DNA of 64,000 nt from Aldrovandia affinis (GCA_029706075.1 JAINUG010000548.1:1-64000), one strand, 5' to 3'; numbered from the stretch's first letter, positions 9,608-20,720 are shown. Translations and numbers: made by a program. The notes: generated by a model not told the origin, from the sequence alone.

Positions 9608-11032
9608 CTAATCTTCCGAGTCACAGTTCTGGCACAAATAAATTGTCTGGCCTGGGGTGCAAGCATCATGGGCCCACTTCTTGCATCTCACACATTGCAC
9701 CCAAGTCTCTTTTTGGCGGCTGTTAGAAAATGGCTCCATGCAGACTAGGCAGAAGCACTCCTCTTCATCTGCTGATGACTCGTCTATTTTTCTTTTATCC
9801 TTGCCTTTTGTTCCCCAGAAACAGCCTGTTTTTAGATTGTGATTTTTCCATTTGTAGTGCTTGCTTCACGGGTGTGTCTGTTAGAATTGCGGTTCTGCGC
9901 CGCTTTCTTCCATTATTAGTTTGTTTTCGGGGACCAGCTTTTGGAAATGGCCGGAGGTCCTCTGGAGTTGGTAGTCTGCTGCCAGCACTGGCATTGCTGG
10001 GTAAGGGTGAGCTGGCATGGGAACTGAACGGGTCTGTGTCTGTGCTTGTGCCTGGCAGGGCAGGGTTGGTACTGGGGCCTGACGGGGCAGGGCGATCCGT
10101 AACATAGGATGGCGCAAACTCAGTTTCCAAAAATACATCCCTGTTGTAATGCTGTACCCCAGCTACCCTAAAGCCAGCCTGAATGTTCAAGGGGGTTGCC
10201 GCCACAGGATAAGCGATTGCCACAATCCCAGGAATGTCATAAATTGACATTGTTTTCCCAGGATTGTTCCTCATCCATGCATCACACGCTGTGTTGATGT
10301 GCCTTTTTAGTGGCCCGTAGACAGACCTGTCTAAGGGTTGAAGCCGATGAGAGCAGTGGGGTGGGAATGACAACATAATTATGCCGTTTTCTTTGGCATA
10401 ATTGAGTCCATCAATGGACATATGAGATATGTGGTTGTCCAAAAGCAGTAAACATGGTTTCTCCTTTGAGCATTTTGTATGCTCATTGAAATGCTTCAGG
10501 AAGTCAAAAAAGTGCACATCTTTCATCCACCCCGAGGGATTTGCCACTCCCCTGCTGCCAGGTGGTCCGCTGTTTAAAAAATGGTTGCGAAAGTTGACAC
10601 GGGGAAATATGAAATATGGAGGTATACTATTTCCTGTGGCTGACACAGCACAGGCCAGTGTGACAAGTGTCCCCCTTTCAGCGGAGGTCAGCGACCCTAT
10701 TTGTTTGAATCCGCGTCTGGACACTATTTTGTCAGGTTTATGGACTGTGGTCACCCCAGTTTCGTCGACATTCCATATGTCCCCTGGTCCAAATTGATGT
10801 CTGTCTAGCACATTTGCTAAATTGTCGAAGAAGGCATTGACATTTTCTCAGTTGAAGCTACTAGCTCTGGCAAGGCTAGTTGCCTCAGGCTTTCTTATCG
10901 ACAGCATTGGGTGCCTTTTTAAGAAGGCTGTAAACCACTCCGAGCTGGCCTTTTCTGTTTCAGCCCACATTGGTGTGAACTTCAGCTTGTGTGCCACAGC
11001 AAACTGTTAGGCAAGCCTTTTGATCTCACTTG
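9608..11032 (-). pseudogene. pogo-like transposase with C-terminal PHD-like zinc finger
   Basis: In order: SPSEIKRLA and [13 protein letters not shown] (N-terminal DNA-binding region), [19 protein letters not shown] (CENP-B-type HTH), IWNVDETGV (first catalytic Asp), LLLLDNHISHMS (second catalytic Asp), FPPHCSHRLQPLDRSVYGPL, then a Pro/Ser-rich linker and a Cys/His finger near 9608-9790. The 338-codon DDE part (9795-10811) is uninterrupted. Breaks: a TAA after KRLA, a TGA in the SSFN-ENV stretch (a CGA-to-TGA change would explain it), and a frame change before the zinc finger. In the family this enzyme cuts and pastes its own element at TA. Inactive as written, but the DDE core looks recent. 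Confidence 0.83.
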
Positions 11033-11324
11033 GTGACAGACCACTGCAACCGGGGTTCGATTCTACCGGCCACGCTAGTATCGGCTCTGGCCGGGAGCGC
11101 AACTAGGGGGCGACGATTGGCTGTCCACCCCAGAGAGGGGGGAGGGACTTTAGAATGGGTGTTGCATTCTGTAGCTGGCCAATCGCATTTTTCTGTACAC
11201 CAGACAGGAGGCCATGACAGTAATCAAGCCTGCTCGTACTAAAAGCACGCATCAGTCTTCCAGAATCAGTCTTCCAGAATCAACGGTCAACCTCCGACAA
11301 TATTTCTTGATAAAAATATCAATT

Positions 11325-11615
11325 AGTCGGCCTTCCGGGTGGTCTAGCGGTTACAACGTTCAACGCTGCCCACTGCGACTGGGGTTCAATTCCACTGGCC
11401 GGGCCAGAGTCGACGCTGGCCGGGAGTGTCACTAGGGAGGGGGGATGGAAGCCGATATGAGCTTGCTGTGTATAGGAGTGGCTCTGTGTACTGGAGTTAC
11501 AGTCAACAGGCTTGGCGAGTGCCGGCTCAGAGGAGGCGGTACATCACCATTGTCACTGCTGGTCTCAGGGCTACGGCAGCGAACTCACAATACGAGGGGG
11601 GGATTAATGTAATTA
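11325..11615 (+). mobile_element. tRNA-derived SINE in the pogo element
   Basis: GGTGGTCTAGCGGTTA (A-box-like) and GGGGTTCAATTCC (B box) at tRNA spacing, followed by a unique body (GAGGAGGCGGTACATCACCA) that also occurs inverted at 23,335-23,655. The head resembles tRNA-Glu. A shorter relative with GGGGTTCGATTCTACC lies just upstream at 11,040-11,130. Confidence 0.78.
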
Positions 11616-12096
11616 AAGAGGCCTTTGACCACCTGTGAAAAGGAATTTGAATCTGGCCCTAGTTGCAACAAAGTAGCTATTTGATTTTTGAGATAGCACC
11701 CCTGTGGTTGGAGGTATGAACAGTGTGACAACTTACCCCGTTCTCCCCTACCAGTCAAAAAATCTGATTTTATTATACCACACATTTGATGTTGCAACCG
11801 GCTGGAGGAGGTCCCGTTCCCCCCTCGGTGGTAACAGCAGTCGCCTCTCTGGTTGTCTATCGCCGTGAAGGGACGTCATTGTTTATTGAATGTAGGCTAC
11901 TGCGAACGAAGGCGTCTGAAATATCCATTAGGCTCCCCAGAGTGAGGAGCGGGCGGAGGAGTGCTTTTACGTCTAATTTTGTCTGTTTTTTTAGTTTTTT
12001 TTGCTGCCTTCTGAGAATTAGCTACACTGCATAAAAATATGACCTAGGCTATTTGTTGTAGTAAGCTACCTACACGAGCCTACTCGCACACTTTTT

Positions 12097-12155
12097 AAAT
12101 GTAAGTCGCTTTGGATAAAAGCGTCTGCTAAATGAGTGTATTGTATTGTATTGAG
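12097..12155 (+). repeat. LINE/SINE 3' tail repeat, unit 1
   Basis: TAAGTCGCTTTGGATAAAAG and CGTCTGCTAAATG followed by TTGTATTGTATTG. This tail is shared by many fish retroposons and also appears inverted at 15,640 and 57,130. Same insertion in units 2 and 3 (about 40,198 and 50,740). Confidence 0.65.
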
Positions 12156-12475
12156 GTTCACAAAGGCTTGGTATCTTGTGAACGGGCATTGGTAGACATT
12201 GGATTGATCTTACCATGTATAGCCTACTAATTTAATTTTAATTTTAATTTGGTGTTGTTTTTAGCATTGCAGCTTTAATAAAACGTGATTTCTATTTTAT
12301 TTGTGTTTGCTGTGTTTGGTTCTTTTTTATTTCTATGAGTGATGCTATTTTTTAATATTAACTAATGACCAAATTATCTTAACATTTGACAACATAATGA
12401 CAGAAATACAGAATGTAACATGTCAGAGTTTTAAATCATTTCTTTAGACGGCCAATGCGGTATCTACGTTTTTAG

Positions 12476-12766
12476 ATCTATGCTAAACTGGCCGTACACG
12501 GACCGTTTCCACATGTCGGGTCCTTAAATTGTTCTGCTCCGGACTGTAATGGTGAAGCACAAACAGCCGGTTTCCTGTCAAAGGAGCGAGGTCTTGATCG
12601 CAAGGGAGGGTCGCATGTGTTTGCGTATCATTGGGATGTAAGCGGCATTTTTGAACGGTACAGAGATTCACCTTTTAACTGCAGTGTCTTCTTCTCACAA
12701 GACTTAACAGAGACGGTGAACGCTGTGGATGCAGGATCGAGTATAATTCAGGCCGTAGTACTTTAA
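12476..12766 (+). other. Conserved 96-codon open frame of unknown function, unit 1
   Basis: Follows a TTTTTAG that could be a splice acceptor, has no ATG, and ends TAA at 12764-12766. Predicted residues include NCSAPDCNGEAQTAGF, SHVFAYHWDVSGIFERYR and SQDLTETVNAVDAG. A donor-like GGGGTGAGT follows at 12,831. The same 96-codon length is kept at 40,576-40,866 and 51,118-51,408. No family recognised; it could be an exon of an unseen gene, or chance. Confidence 0.3.
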
Positions 12767-13193
12767 AGCCTTTTCAGGCTAATCTCTTTACAATATTTAG
12801 ACACATAGAAAACACTGAACGGGAAACCAGGGGTGAGTATAATTTCATCAGTTGACTTTTATGCAATGCAGTGTTCGACAACGTAGCAAACTACCAATGT
12901 AACATTACGAGATTGCCAAATCCAGCGAACATATCCAGCGGCGTTAGGTCTGTGATTATGCACTGAGGTTTCTTACAGGCCATTTTAAATCGCTAGCCAG
13001 CTACCTAGTACGAATTAAAATGAAGTCTTTGTTGTATAACCATATATTTGTTGTATTACTTTAGCCCATCAAGTAGCTAGTTTTATACACCAGCGATTTA
13101 TACACCAACATATAGATGCATACTAATGCACCTTTAATGCGCGTACAGCTTTGCGGTGTGGCCAGATATTGAACATGGCTATAGCTCACTATA

Positions 13194-13451
13194 GTGAACG
13201 TTTTTTTTCCTCCAATTCCTGGCTTTGACTGCCGACATTTTCCAGGACGGACGTTGTTCACAACAAAAACAAAACGTTCTAACCTAGATAAGGGACCAAT
13301 TATTTTGGAGCAGTTTATGTGCAATTGTGAAAGTAGTGTTTGCTCGCTAGCCAGTGTTCCGCACGGGGACGGGGAGGATAATCGCCAGCTGCCTGACTGC
13401 CTCGTTTTAAACCAACTTTGCACCGGGAGAGAGGAATCTTTTGTTTTGTAG
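13194..13451 (+). other. Unit-conserved open frame, unknown
   Basis: An 85-codon plus-strand frame (MNVFFPPIPGFDCRHFPG...) ending TAG. The same frame continues in units 2 and 3 (41,334-41,531; 51,875-52,072) from a downstream ATG, with a few substitutions. The minus strand is also open in all copies, so openness alone is weak evidence. Surrounding sequence (12,800-14,080) is TAGC-rich and non-coding in appearance. Confidence 0.2.
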
Positions 13452-14089
13452 ATTAGGAAAGCATAGTAGTCTGTTTTTATTTTACTTTGTTTCAAGCATC
13501 AATGTAAGTATGTATTTTTATGATTAAATCGTAAATAAATCATATGAATACACATTTGTTAAATAATACAACTTTGTCAAACTTGTGGACGGTTTGGCCT
13601 GGTGGATTTGTGTGTGTTGTGTCCAGTGTGTGTTCTGTAAGGTGATCAGTTAGCTCTGTGTGCGAAGATTAGCTGCATGCTATCTAGTTAGAGGTTTCAT
13701 TATGCAATCGATTCATTTATCAACCATTTTATAACTACAGCTAACATTTTCTATTTGTACATTCGTTAAGAATGGCAAGAAAGCTAGCAAACTAAGTAGT
13801 CTACTGTTCGGCGCATACTACACTACAGCAGCAAGCAAGCTAGCTCAGTTTACTCGCAAACCAATGATTTAGTTTAGTCTAATTTAGACCGTCTGCAGAC
13901 TTACGTCTAGCTAACTATCATTATATTACGGCTTACAGGGTTAACGGGACGCCAATAGCAAAACCCCAAATGGATTAATAATACAGCAACACAAGCTGCA
14001 TGTATTATTTTAGCTAGCTAACCTTTGCTTAACTAGCTTGCTAGCAGTCTCAGCTGGGACTGGGGCCTGAATCCATGTACTCCCTAGCT

Positions 14090-16257
14090 CAGGGCTGCCC
14101 AACCCTTTTAGACATTAGATCTACCTTTTCATTTGCCAACCTGAGGAGATCTACCAGTCCCAGTTTAGAGCCCTGAAATGACCAACAAAACGGAAATTCA
14201 TCTCCCAATGTGGGCCTATCACTATAATACCCAGTTGCACACATCAAATAAAAGCTACTCTTGTACTACACTGTACTAATAAAATGTTTTCCATTATGGA
14301 AATGGAGAAATAAATTAATTTCCTACCTTAGTGTGCCCTTTGGCACTGGGAGGAGGCAGCTAGTTTCTCATAGTCAGGGCAGTAGCAGCTGGTTGCAAGT
14401 CTCAGGCAGGCTACTAGGTGGTCATCTGTCCTGGTAGATCTGTACTTGGACTTTATGATCTTCATGTGAGAGAATGCAGACTCACATGGGTAGGTTGACC
14501 CAAAAAGGGCTGACATTATGTTGGGATACTTCTCCTCCAACAGTAGCTCCTAGAACTCACCCTTCATCTCAGTGGTTGCCCTGGATTTCATCTGAATGTC
14601 ATTTTGAAGGGTGAGAATTTCATTCTCCACTGCAGTTGTGTCCAGGTGAAAGAATGATCCCACTTTGGAGGCAATGTCATCAACATGTATATCTGTGCCA
14701 AACGGAAAACGCATATATGTGGCGACAGGCTCTAGTGACGCAAAGTCAATATAGCATCTGTCAAACTCTGATGAGATGCTCTGAACTTGCTCAATGTGAC
14801 GTGCACTGTCAAGCTTCACTGTGTCTTTGCCCTGACGCTCAAGTTCTGAATGCATGTTTTGAAAGTAGCGCAGGTCCTGGCACTGCAGCTTAGTTGAGAG
14901 CAGCAGTAGCTTGCGGTTAAAAGTGTTCACAGAGCTGATCATGTCGATTACATTTTAGTTTTTTCCTTGCAGCTCTACATTCAGTTCATTCAGCATGTCA
15001 GTAAGGTCAGTAAGGAGCGCTAAATCCAGGAGCCACTGCTCGTCTTCTAGCTGTGCATATTCTGCATGTTTAAAGAGCTTGACAAACTCTTTGATTTCAG
15101 GCAATAGCTTCCTAAATCTTGCCAAAAATGTACCTTTGCTCAGCCGCCGCACATCAGTGTGTAGCAGCAGGTCTGTGTGTTCTGCGTCAGTCTCCTCCAT
15201 GTGAGAGCGGAACAGCCTCCTTTGTAGACTTTTTGCCCGAATCGAACACACAATCTTCACTGCAACATCCATCACCTCACGTTTAAAATCTTACCGCACA
15301 AAGCTTGTTGGTGAATGATGCAATGATAATGAATACATTCGGGAAAAGAGTCACTTCGTTTGCACAATCCAATGAACCCACTAGTATGGCCTACCATAGC
15401 GGGTGCCCCATCAGTGGCAATGGAGACAAGCTTACAAATGGGCATTTTGATCTTGTTAGCGAACTCCATGAAAGATTGAAAAATATCTTCGCCCCCCTTT
15501 TAGTGGCAAAATGGTGAGTAGTTCCTCTTTTGCACTCATGTCCTCGAACACCATTCTGATAAAAATACATAACTGTGCCACATCTACCGTATCGATCGAC
15601 TTACTTTCGAACTGAAGGAGTATATTTCACATTTACATTTTAAGCATTTAGCAGACGCTTATCCAGAGCGACTTACAAGATGTGCATTAATACATGGTAG
15701 GAACAATCATAGTTGATCAGTGCAGTAATACAGCAATAGACATCATTGCAGGCATCTGCGTACCATACCTGTAACACTGGGAAGGAAAAGGTTAGTACTA
15801 ATTGTATTAGATGGAGTAAGGAGGGGTATATTGTGTTGAACAAGTAAACAGTGGTGATGACAATTGGTTAGATGGACAGAGTTCAGTGGTAGTGGAGTCT
15901 GAAGAGTTGGGTTTTGAGTCTCTTTATGGAAGATCGCAAGTGATTCTTGCTGCTAGTTGAGACTTCAGTTCTTGTACCTTTCTTTTTCGTAGTTCACTCT
16001 TGGCTGGGAAATCCCTTTCATGGGTTTTGTGCATGGTTTTGAAATGCCGTTCTAGGTTACCCTTTGCGATGGAGACACACATTTTGAGTTTGACATAACG
16101 AAGAAATAATCCTCTTCCCATTCCTTGTGGAAATGATACATTTTCTGTCTCTTTGCACCCGACCCAGTATTCATCTTTGGTTTGATTTGGGATATTTTAC
16201 CAAACACGCAACAAATAAGAATCAATGCTACACTAGCCAGCGCACTCTCCTCCACGC
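14090..16257 (-). pseudogene. BED-finger hAT transposase (ZBED5/GTF2IRD2-like), unit 1
   Basis: The minus strand reads in order: YHFHKEWEEDYFFVMSN and GNLERHFKTMHKTHERDFP (BED-type finger region, 15,930-16,180); KLVSIATDGAPAMVGHTSGF with HCIIHQQALCGK (catalytic core); then RRLSKGTFLARFRKLLPEIK; then EEKYPNIMSALFGSTYPCES, AFSHMKIIKSKYRSTRTDDH (hATC end). The 3' terminus CAGGGCTGCCCAACCC at 14,090 resembles a hAT inverted repeat; I find no matching 5' end. Breaks: frameshift in the BED finger, a LINE-tail insertion at 15,634-15,931, TAA after ELQGKN, and TAG in place of Trp after MKGEF. Confidence 0.83.
15634..15931 (-). repeat. LINE/SINE tail fragment inserted in the hAT gene, unit 1
   Basis: Begins CATTTAGCAGACGCTTATCC AGAGCGACTTAC, the complement of the tail at 12,100, and continues to GAGTCTCTTTATGG. 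It separates the BED finger from the rest of the hAT frame. Unit 3 has a longer LINE starting at the same hAT position (57,117). Confidence 0.7.
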
Positions 16258-16430
16258 ATGTCTACGTAAGGAACGTAAACATAAGACGGCCCTTGAACTA
16301 GACAACAAAATAAGTGAGCAGGGACTGGTCGGATCTAAACAATTCCGATTCGTTTTACAACGATGTATGACACAGTTACGGACCAAAGAATGGAAGGAGT
16401 GCCTTTTCGTTTTCACCTTTTATTGGAAGA
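16258..16430. other. Distal flank of the duplicated block, unit 1
   Basis: Begins TGTCTACGTAAGGAACGTAA and matches 59,698-59,853 closely. This is the last homology I see between units 1 and 3, so the ancestral block extended at least to here. Confidence 0.7.
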
Positions 16431-16760
16431 TTTTGCACTGGAGAGTCTTCTCCAGCACATCCCAAAGATTCTCAATGGGGTTAAGGTCTGAACTGGCCAA
16501 TCCATGTGTGAAAATGATGTCTCATGCTCTCTGAACCACTCTTTCACAATTTGAGCCCGATGAATTGTGGCATTGTCATCTTGGAATATGGCCGCCATCA
16601 GGGAAGAAAAAAATCCATTGATGGAAAAACCTGGTCATTCAGTATATTCAGGTAGTCAGCTGACCTCATTCTTTGGGCACATAACGTTGCTGAACCTAGA
16701 CCTGACCAACTGCAGCAACCCCAGATCATAACACTGCCCCAAGTCCAAGTGGTGACTTTT
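16428..16760 (-). pseudogene. Tc1 transposase fragment
   Basis: The minus strand gives [33 protein letters not shown] (a decayed W-P-x-x-S-P-D-L-x-P-I-E) and downstream LSNVMCPKNEVS. Second catalytic block visible; the ends and the N-terminus are missing. Different subfamily from the remnants in the lectin introns. Confidence 0.8.
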
Positions 16761-17312
16761 TTTTGGCCAGGCAGTGTAGATAGTCAAATATTTGTACATG
16801 GACCTTAATACTAATACTTGGTACTTGAAATTCTGATCGAGTTCTGTAGCGTAACTCAACCAGTTAATGTAAATGGCAGATTTTGACAAGCGATTTGGGG
16901 AATGGAGGAAAGTGAACAGAATTTTTACTCAAATCTTCTTTTCAGCCATAGTTTCCTGCTCAAATCCAATTAAATTTGTGATGCACATAATACAAGTCTG
17001 TACAAAACACACGCAAGTAAGCTTGCTACATTACAGCTAGCTAGCTAGCTCACTATGTATTCTGAAATGAAATGTTATAAATGTAGTATAAAACAATGGT
17101 TGTCAGTCTCTTGTCAGTCTCTGCTATATAAATAAAGTCTTACTTACTCTTGTGAAGACCGCTGCTTTTGACACCATTTGCCATTCTTTCCTTTCAAGAC
17201 ATGTCCAAAGGCATTGTATAGCGCAAACATTCTCAAGTAATTCTACCTTTGTAGTACAACCCAAATGCTTTAATTTAGGGTTCCTTTTCATTTTTTTGTG
17301 CTGCCTCCACAG
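16761..17312. other. Intergenic; no gene seen
   Basis: AT-rich sequence with a short (TAGC)n at 17,033-17,055. No recognisable coding or repeat family. Confidence 0.5.
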
Positions 17313-17492
17313 ACTGCTACCTGCGAAGGATGCAAGCAGACTGACAGAGGGAGAAGAATGGAGTATAATCAGAATGCAGACAACAGGAAGGGGAGGAGCT
17401 GCCCACAATTGTCATGTCCTTATGAAGACATGAAGGAAGAATCTGTGATGGACAGCACAGATTATGCAGGGTGGAGCCGAGATCAAGTCTGA
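17313..17492 (+). CDS. Possible 5' exon of the zinc-finger gene
   Basis: Follows a good acceptor (CTGCCTCCACAG) and is open to a TGA at 17,490-17,492, with TATCEGCKQTDRGRRMEYNQ. A block from here (AGAAGAATGGAGTATAATCA) recurs degenerately at about 17,718-17,800. Position and orientation suit an upstream exon of the C2H2 gene, but no domain supports it, and the stop would require a different donor. Confidence 0.25.
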   Translation, partial: TATCEGCKQTDRGRRMEYNQNADNRKGRSCPQLSCPYEDMKEESVMDSTDYAGWSRDQV

Positions 17493-18656
17493 ACACAAGT
17501 AAAAACACAGAGGAGAGGAAGACTGGATACGGGATGAGCAGGGAGGAAAAAAGACATACTGTTCAACATGAAGGAGGAGGAAGAGAGGTGTGTGAGTGTG
17601 TGAAAATGGAAAGGGAGGATGGTGTGAGAGATGAAGAGGAACTTTGGAGGGAGCAAGAAAAGAGAGGTTGAACAGGAGAGAGATTTAAACAATCAAACGG
17701 CTCAAACTGATAACATGGAGAAGAATGGAGTAAAATCAGAATGTGGACAACGGGAAGGGGAACTGTTCACTCTTGTCATGTCCTTATTGCTAAAACAGCC
17801 GAGAGTGCTGATTCGGCCGACTTGAATTCACAAATATCTCAGTTCATGTGTCATCACCTCCACATTCCCTGTTCAGCAAAAGAGACCAGGAACAAGATTT
17901 CCCATGGAGACAGCATGAGTCACTGAAGCAGGAGGGGCAGGTCGTGACCCAGAAGAGGAAGATGATTAGCCAATTGGAAAGACCCTGAAAGCTTCATCAA
18001 TGAACGGGTAAGAATCAATTGTAAAATGGACAATGTTTCTTCTCCTCATTGCTGTCAAGTCTTACACAAAATAATGTGCCTTTTACAGGAGCTGTGCTGA
18101 AGCCTCCTGTAGCTTTCTGTCATCACCCCAGGAACCAAAACACAGGTTAAGATCTCTGATAATCAATTTCACTGGTGTAAACTCAGCCCTTTGGCCTAGA
18201 CATTGCTAGTTGTAGTCTGTCAGCCAATAGAAAGGTGATGTAATCATTTAGCAAACAGAAGAAAGGGACGTCTAGCACAGAACTGGATATGGTTAGCTTG
18301 TTGCAATGCAGAGTATTTAAGAGTTTGAGGAAAAGGACAACAAACAAGACGACAGTCCTTAAGCACCATTGGACATTTAAGGTTGTATGAAACCAATATT
18401 GAGATGATTTCTGCTTTATCACTGAGGTTCCTATTCGACTGATATGATTTTGTCTGTAGAGGAACCCTGAAATAGGTAGGAGATGGACCTGGAGGGTCAA
18501 TGTATCACTTCTAATATAAATCCTCACTTTTCTTGTTTAGTCTTCAGCATTGTATCCATTTGTACTTTCTCTCAATTACGTTTGTGTTTATCAGCACCTG
18601 CTGACTTTATATTTCCCAAAACCTTAATATCTCCTTTATGCCTTCTCTCTCCTCAG

Positions 18657-19774
18657 GACACCTTGTTGAGGTGTCGTCTCAGGTCTTTGCCTGCTCTCAG
18701 TGCCCATTCGTTCACATGGAGGAAGTGAAACTTCACCGGCACATTGAGAGGGTTCACCCAGAGGAGTACAGCAGGAGTCTGAGGTCTGGAGGAAACGGAG
18801 CAGAGAACCCACTGCCTCCCAGCAGCACACATCAGCACCCCACACCGCCTAAGACTCTCCCCACCCCAACACAGTCACACACAGACACCCAGGGCCCCAC
18901 ACATGCTCCCAGTGTGGGACGAGCTTCAGATCTGAACCCTTGCTGAAAAAACACCAGCAAACTCACACAGGAGAGGCCGTACCACTGTGCACAGTGTGGG
19001 AAGAGTTTCATTTACTCAGGTAACCTAAAGAGACACCAGCGATCTCACACAGGAGAGAGGCCGTACCACTGTGCACAGTGTGGTAAGAGTTTCAGTCACT
19101 CAGGTGTCCTAAAGAAAACACCAGCAAACTCACACAGGGAGAGGCCATACCTCTGTGCACAGTGTGGGAAGAGTTTCAGTCAGTCAGATCACCTAAAGAA
19201 ACACCATCGAACTCACACAGGGGAGAGGCCGTACCACTGTGCACAGTGTGGGAAGAGTTTCTTTCAGTTAGGTCACCTGCAGTTACACCAGCGATCTCAC
19301 ACAGGGGAGAGGCTGTTACCACTGTGCACAGTGTGGAAGAGTTTCAGTCACTCAGGTGACCTAAAGAAACACCAGCGGACTCACACAGGGGAGAGGCCGT
19401 ACCACTGTGCACAGTGTGGGAAGAGTTTCAGTCGCTCAGGTGACCTAAAGAAACACCAGCGGACTCACACAGGGGAGAGGCCGTACCACTGTGCACAGTG
19501 TGGGAAGAGTTTCAGTCAGTCAGGTGTCCTAAAGAAACACCAGCAAACTCACACAGGGGAGAGGCCATACCACTGTGCACAGTGTGGGAAGAGTTTCAGT
19601 ACAGATGGTACTCTTAAACTACACCAGCGAACTCACACAGGAGAGACTGAATCAAGCACGTTTGTCCTTGGACATGGGTCGTGTGTACACCTGTTAAATC
19701 AGTTTGCATGTTCTACTGTTAATTTCTTTGTTTTACTGTTGAGTTTGTTCGTTTTTCATTTTAAATTTAAATAA
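18657..19774 (+). CDS. C2H2 zinc-finger array exon (frameshifted as read)
   Basis: Acceptor CTCTCTCCTCAG precedes 18,657. The exon opens with a divergent finger ([27 protein letters not shown]), a Pro/Thr-rich linker, then nine tandem 28-residue fingers from about 18,900 to 19,640 with the [15 protein letters not shown] linker/finger unit. The last four (from 19,350) are in one open frame ending at 19,774. Such proteins usually bind DNA in the nucleus. Upstream the array breaks five times: 2 nt lost near 18,973, one A gained near 19,115, one G lost near 19,138, one T gained near 19,316, one G lost near 19,335. Three of these are in homopolymers, so assembly error is as likely as decay. No KRAB or SCAN domain is visible. 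Confidence 0.72.
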
Positions 19775-19775
19775 A
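19770..19775 (+). promoter_or_regulatory. Poly(A) signal AATAAA of the zinc-finger gene
   Basis: AATAAA overlaps the end of the open frame (TAA at 19,772-19,774). A T-rich stretch follows. Position fits the zinc-finger exon as the terminal exon. Confidence 0.5.
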
Positions 19776-19984
19776 CATTGTTCCATCTGTTCTATTGCAT
19801 TAAATGTTGTTTTAATTGTTTAATGTTAATACATTTAACTAATGTCGTGTTTTGGAAATGGAGGGCCTTTTCTTTCCCCCATGATGGCTGTATTCTCTCT
19901 AGGTGAAGACGAGGCAGCGTGTGAGTGTTGGTGATGTGCAGGCCAGTGTTTTCCCACCTGTTTATTTGTATAACAGGATAAATT

Positions 19985-20720
19985 CACTTTATTTGTATAG
20001 TGTTTTAATAAGTATTGTGGCGACCTGGCAGGCAGAGCCATGTGCAGGGGTTCATATGGCCCCATCTACTGGTCACACCCCGACCTCGCAGGACCAAAAC
20101 AACTGCCACCTGCAACTAATCAACTAACTAACACCCAATCAACAGTGAATAAAGGAGCCAGGTTTCCTCCTTTGTGAGGAGAGAGTGGAGGGAGATGAGA
20201 CGAGACAAGTTTTTGGAAGTGTTTGGAACATGGAAAGAAAGCCTGTGAAGTCTGTTGACCAGCCAGGATTAGGAGAGGCTTTGGGTAAGGGGTTAGCTCC
20301 CCATACCAGAGGAAACCTTTTTAAGTTTAGAGACTTGAAGTTGTGTTGGACTGTTTATTAAAATGTTCGCAGCGTTTGAGTGCCTTCCCCATTATTTGTG
20401 TTAATGAGCGGATTATACTTGAATTAAAAAGATTTTTGGTACATTTGACTCTTGGTTTGCACTACTCCACTTAACACCTACAACCAAACCCCGTAGGGTG
20501 TTACAATATATTGCCACAAAGCAGCTTTATAGAGTATGGAGACTGAAACCCCTGGAAGAGCGCGCCAAGGGCAACAGTGGCCTTAAGAGGAAGCACTCTG
20601 GGGGGGAGCCAACCCTCTGGCACCAAAAAGATGAAGAGCACATAAAAATAAGCATCAGATGATAACTACAGTTGGTGGGAGATAACAAGAAGCACTATAA
20701 CTATATATTCTCCTTTCAGT
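19985..20720. repeat. L2-related repeat split by an LTR
   Basis: Left part CACTTTATTTGTATAGTG (19,985-20,010) and right part TTGCCACAAAGCAGCTTTAT with GAAGAGCGCGCCAAGGGCAA (20,506 on) together form a common fish L2-type 3' end. The middle is the LTR described separately. Confidence 0.55.
20016..20505 (+). mobile_element. Probable solo LTR (gypsy-like)
   Basis: A 490-bp insert beginning TGTGGCGACCTGG and ending GTAGGGTGTTACA (TG...CA), with an internal AATAAA near 20,148, interrupting an otherwise continuous repeat. Flanks GTAT/ATAT are an imperfect 4-bp duplication. No internal retroviral genes. Confidence 0.55.

Larger units (their letters stand above)
8843..11748 (-). mobile_element. pogo-like (Tc1/mariner superfamily) transposon, unit 1 only
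   Basis: Inverted ends GGGGAGAGCGGGGTATGTTG and, on the other strand, GGGGAGAACGGGGTAAGTTG, each flanked by TA (8841-8842, 11749-11750). Units 2 and 3 have the empty site (near 39,982 and 50,470). The 2,906-bp element carries a transposase gene on the minus strand and at least two later insertions: a repeat at 8925-9277, and tRNA-type SINE sequence in 11,030-11,610 that replaces the start of the transposase. Confidence 0.88.

Noticed and set aside
11325..11400. Possible functional tRNA gene
   Set aside because: A and B boxes belong to a SINE: the body is shared with 23,335-23,655 and the cloverleaf is not intact.
12483..12671. Minus-strand frame opposite the 96-codon frame, and a possible THAP domain on the plus strand
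   Set aside because: The Cys spacing and missing C-x-x-H end do not fit THAP; the minus frame has no recognisable features.
14636..14893. Plus-strand open frame rich in Cys
   Set aside because: Antisense shadow of the hAT transposase, present in all units only because the unit is duplicated.
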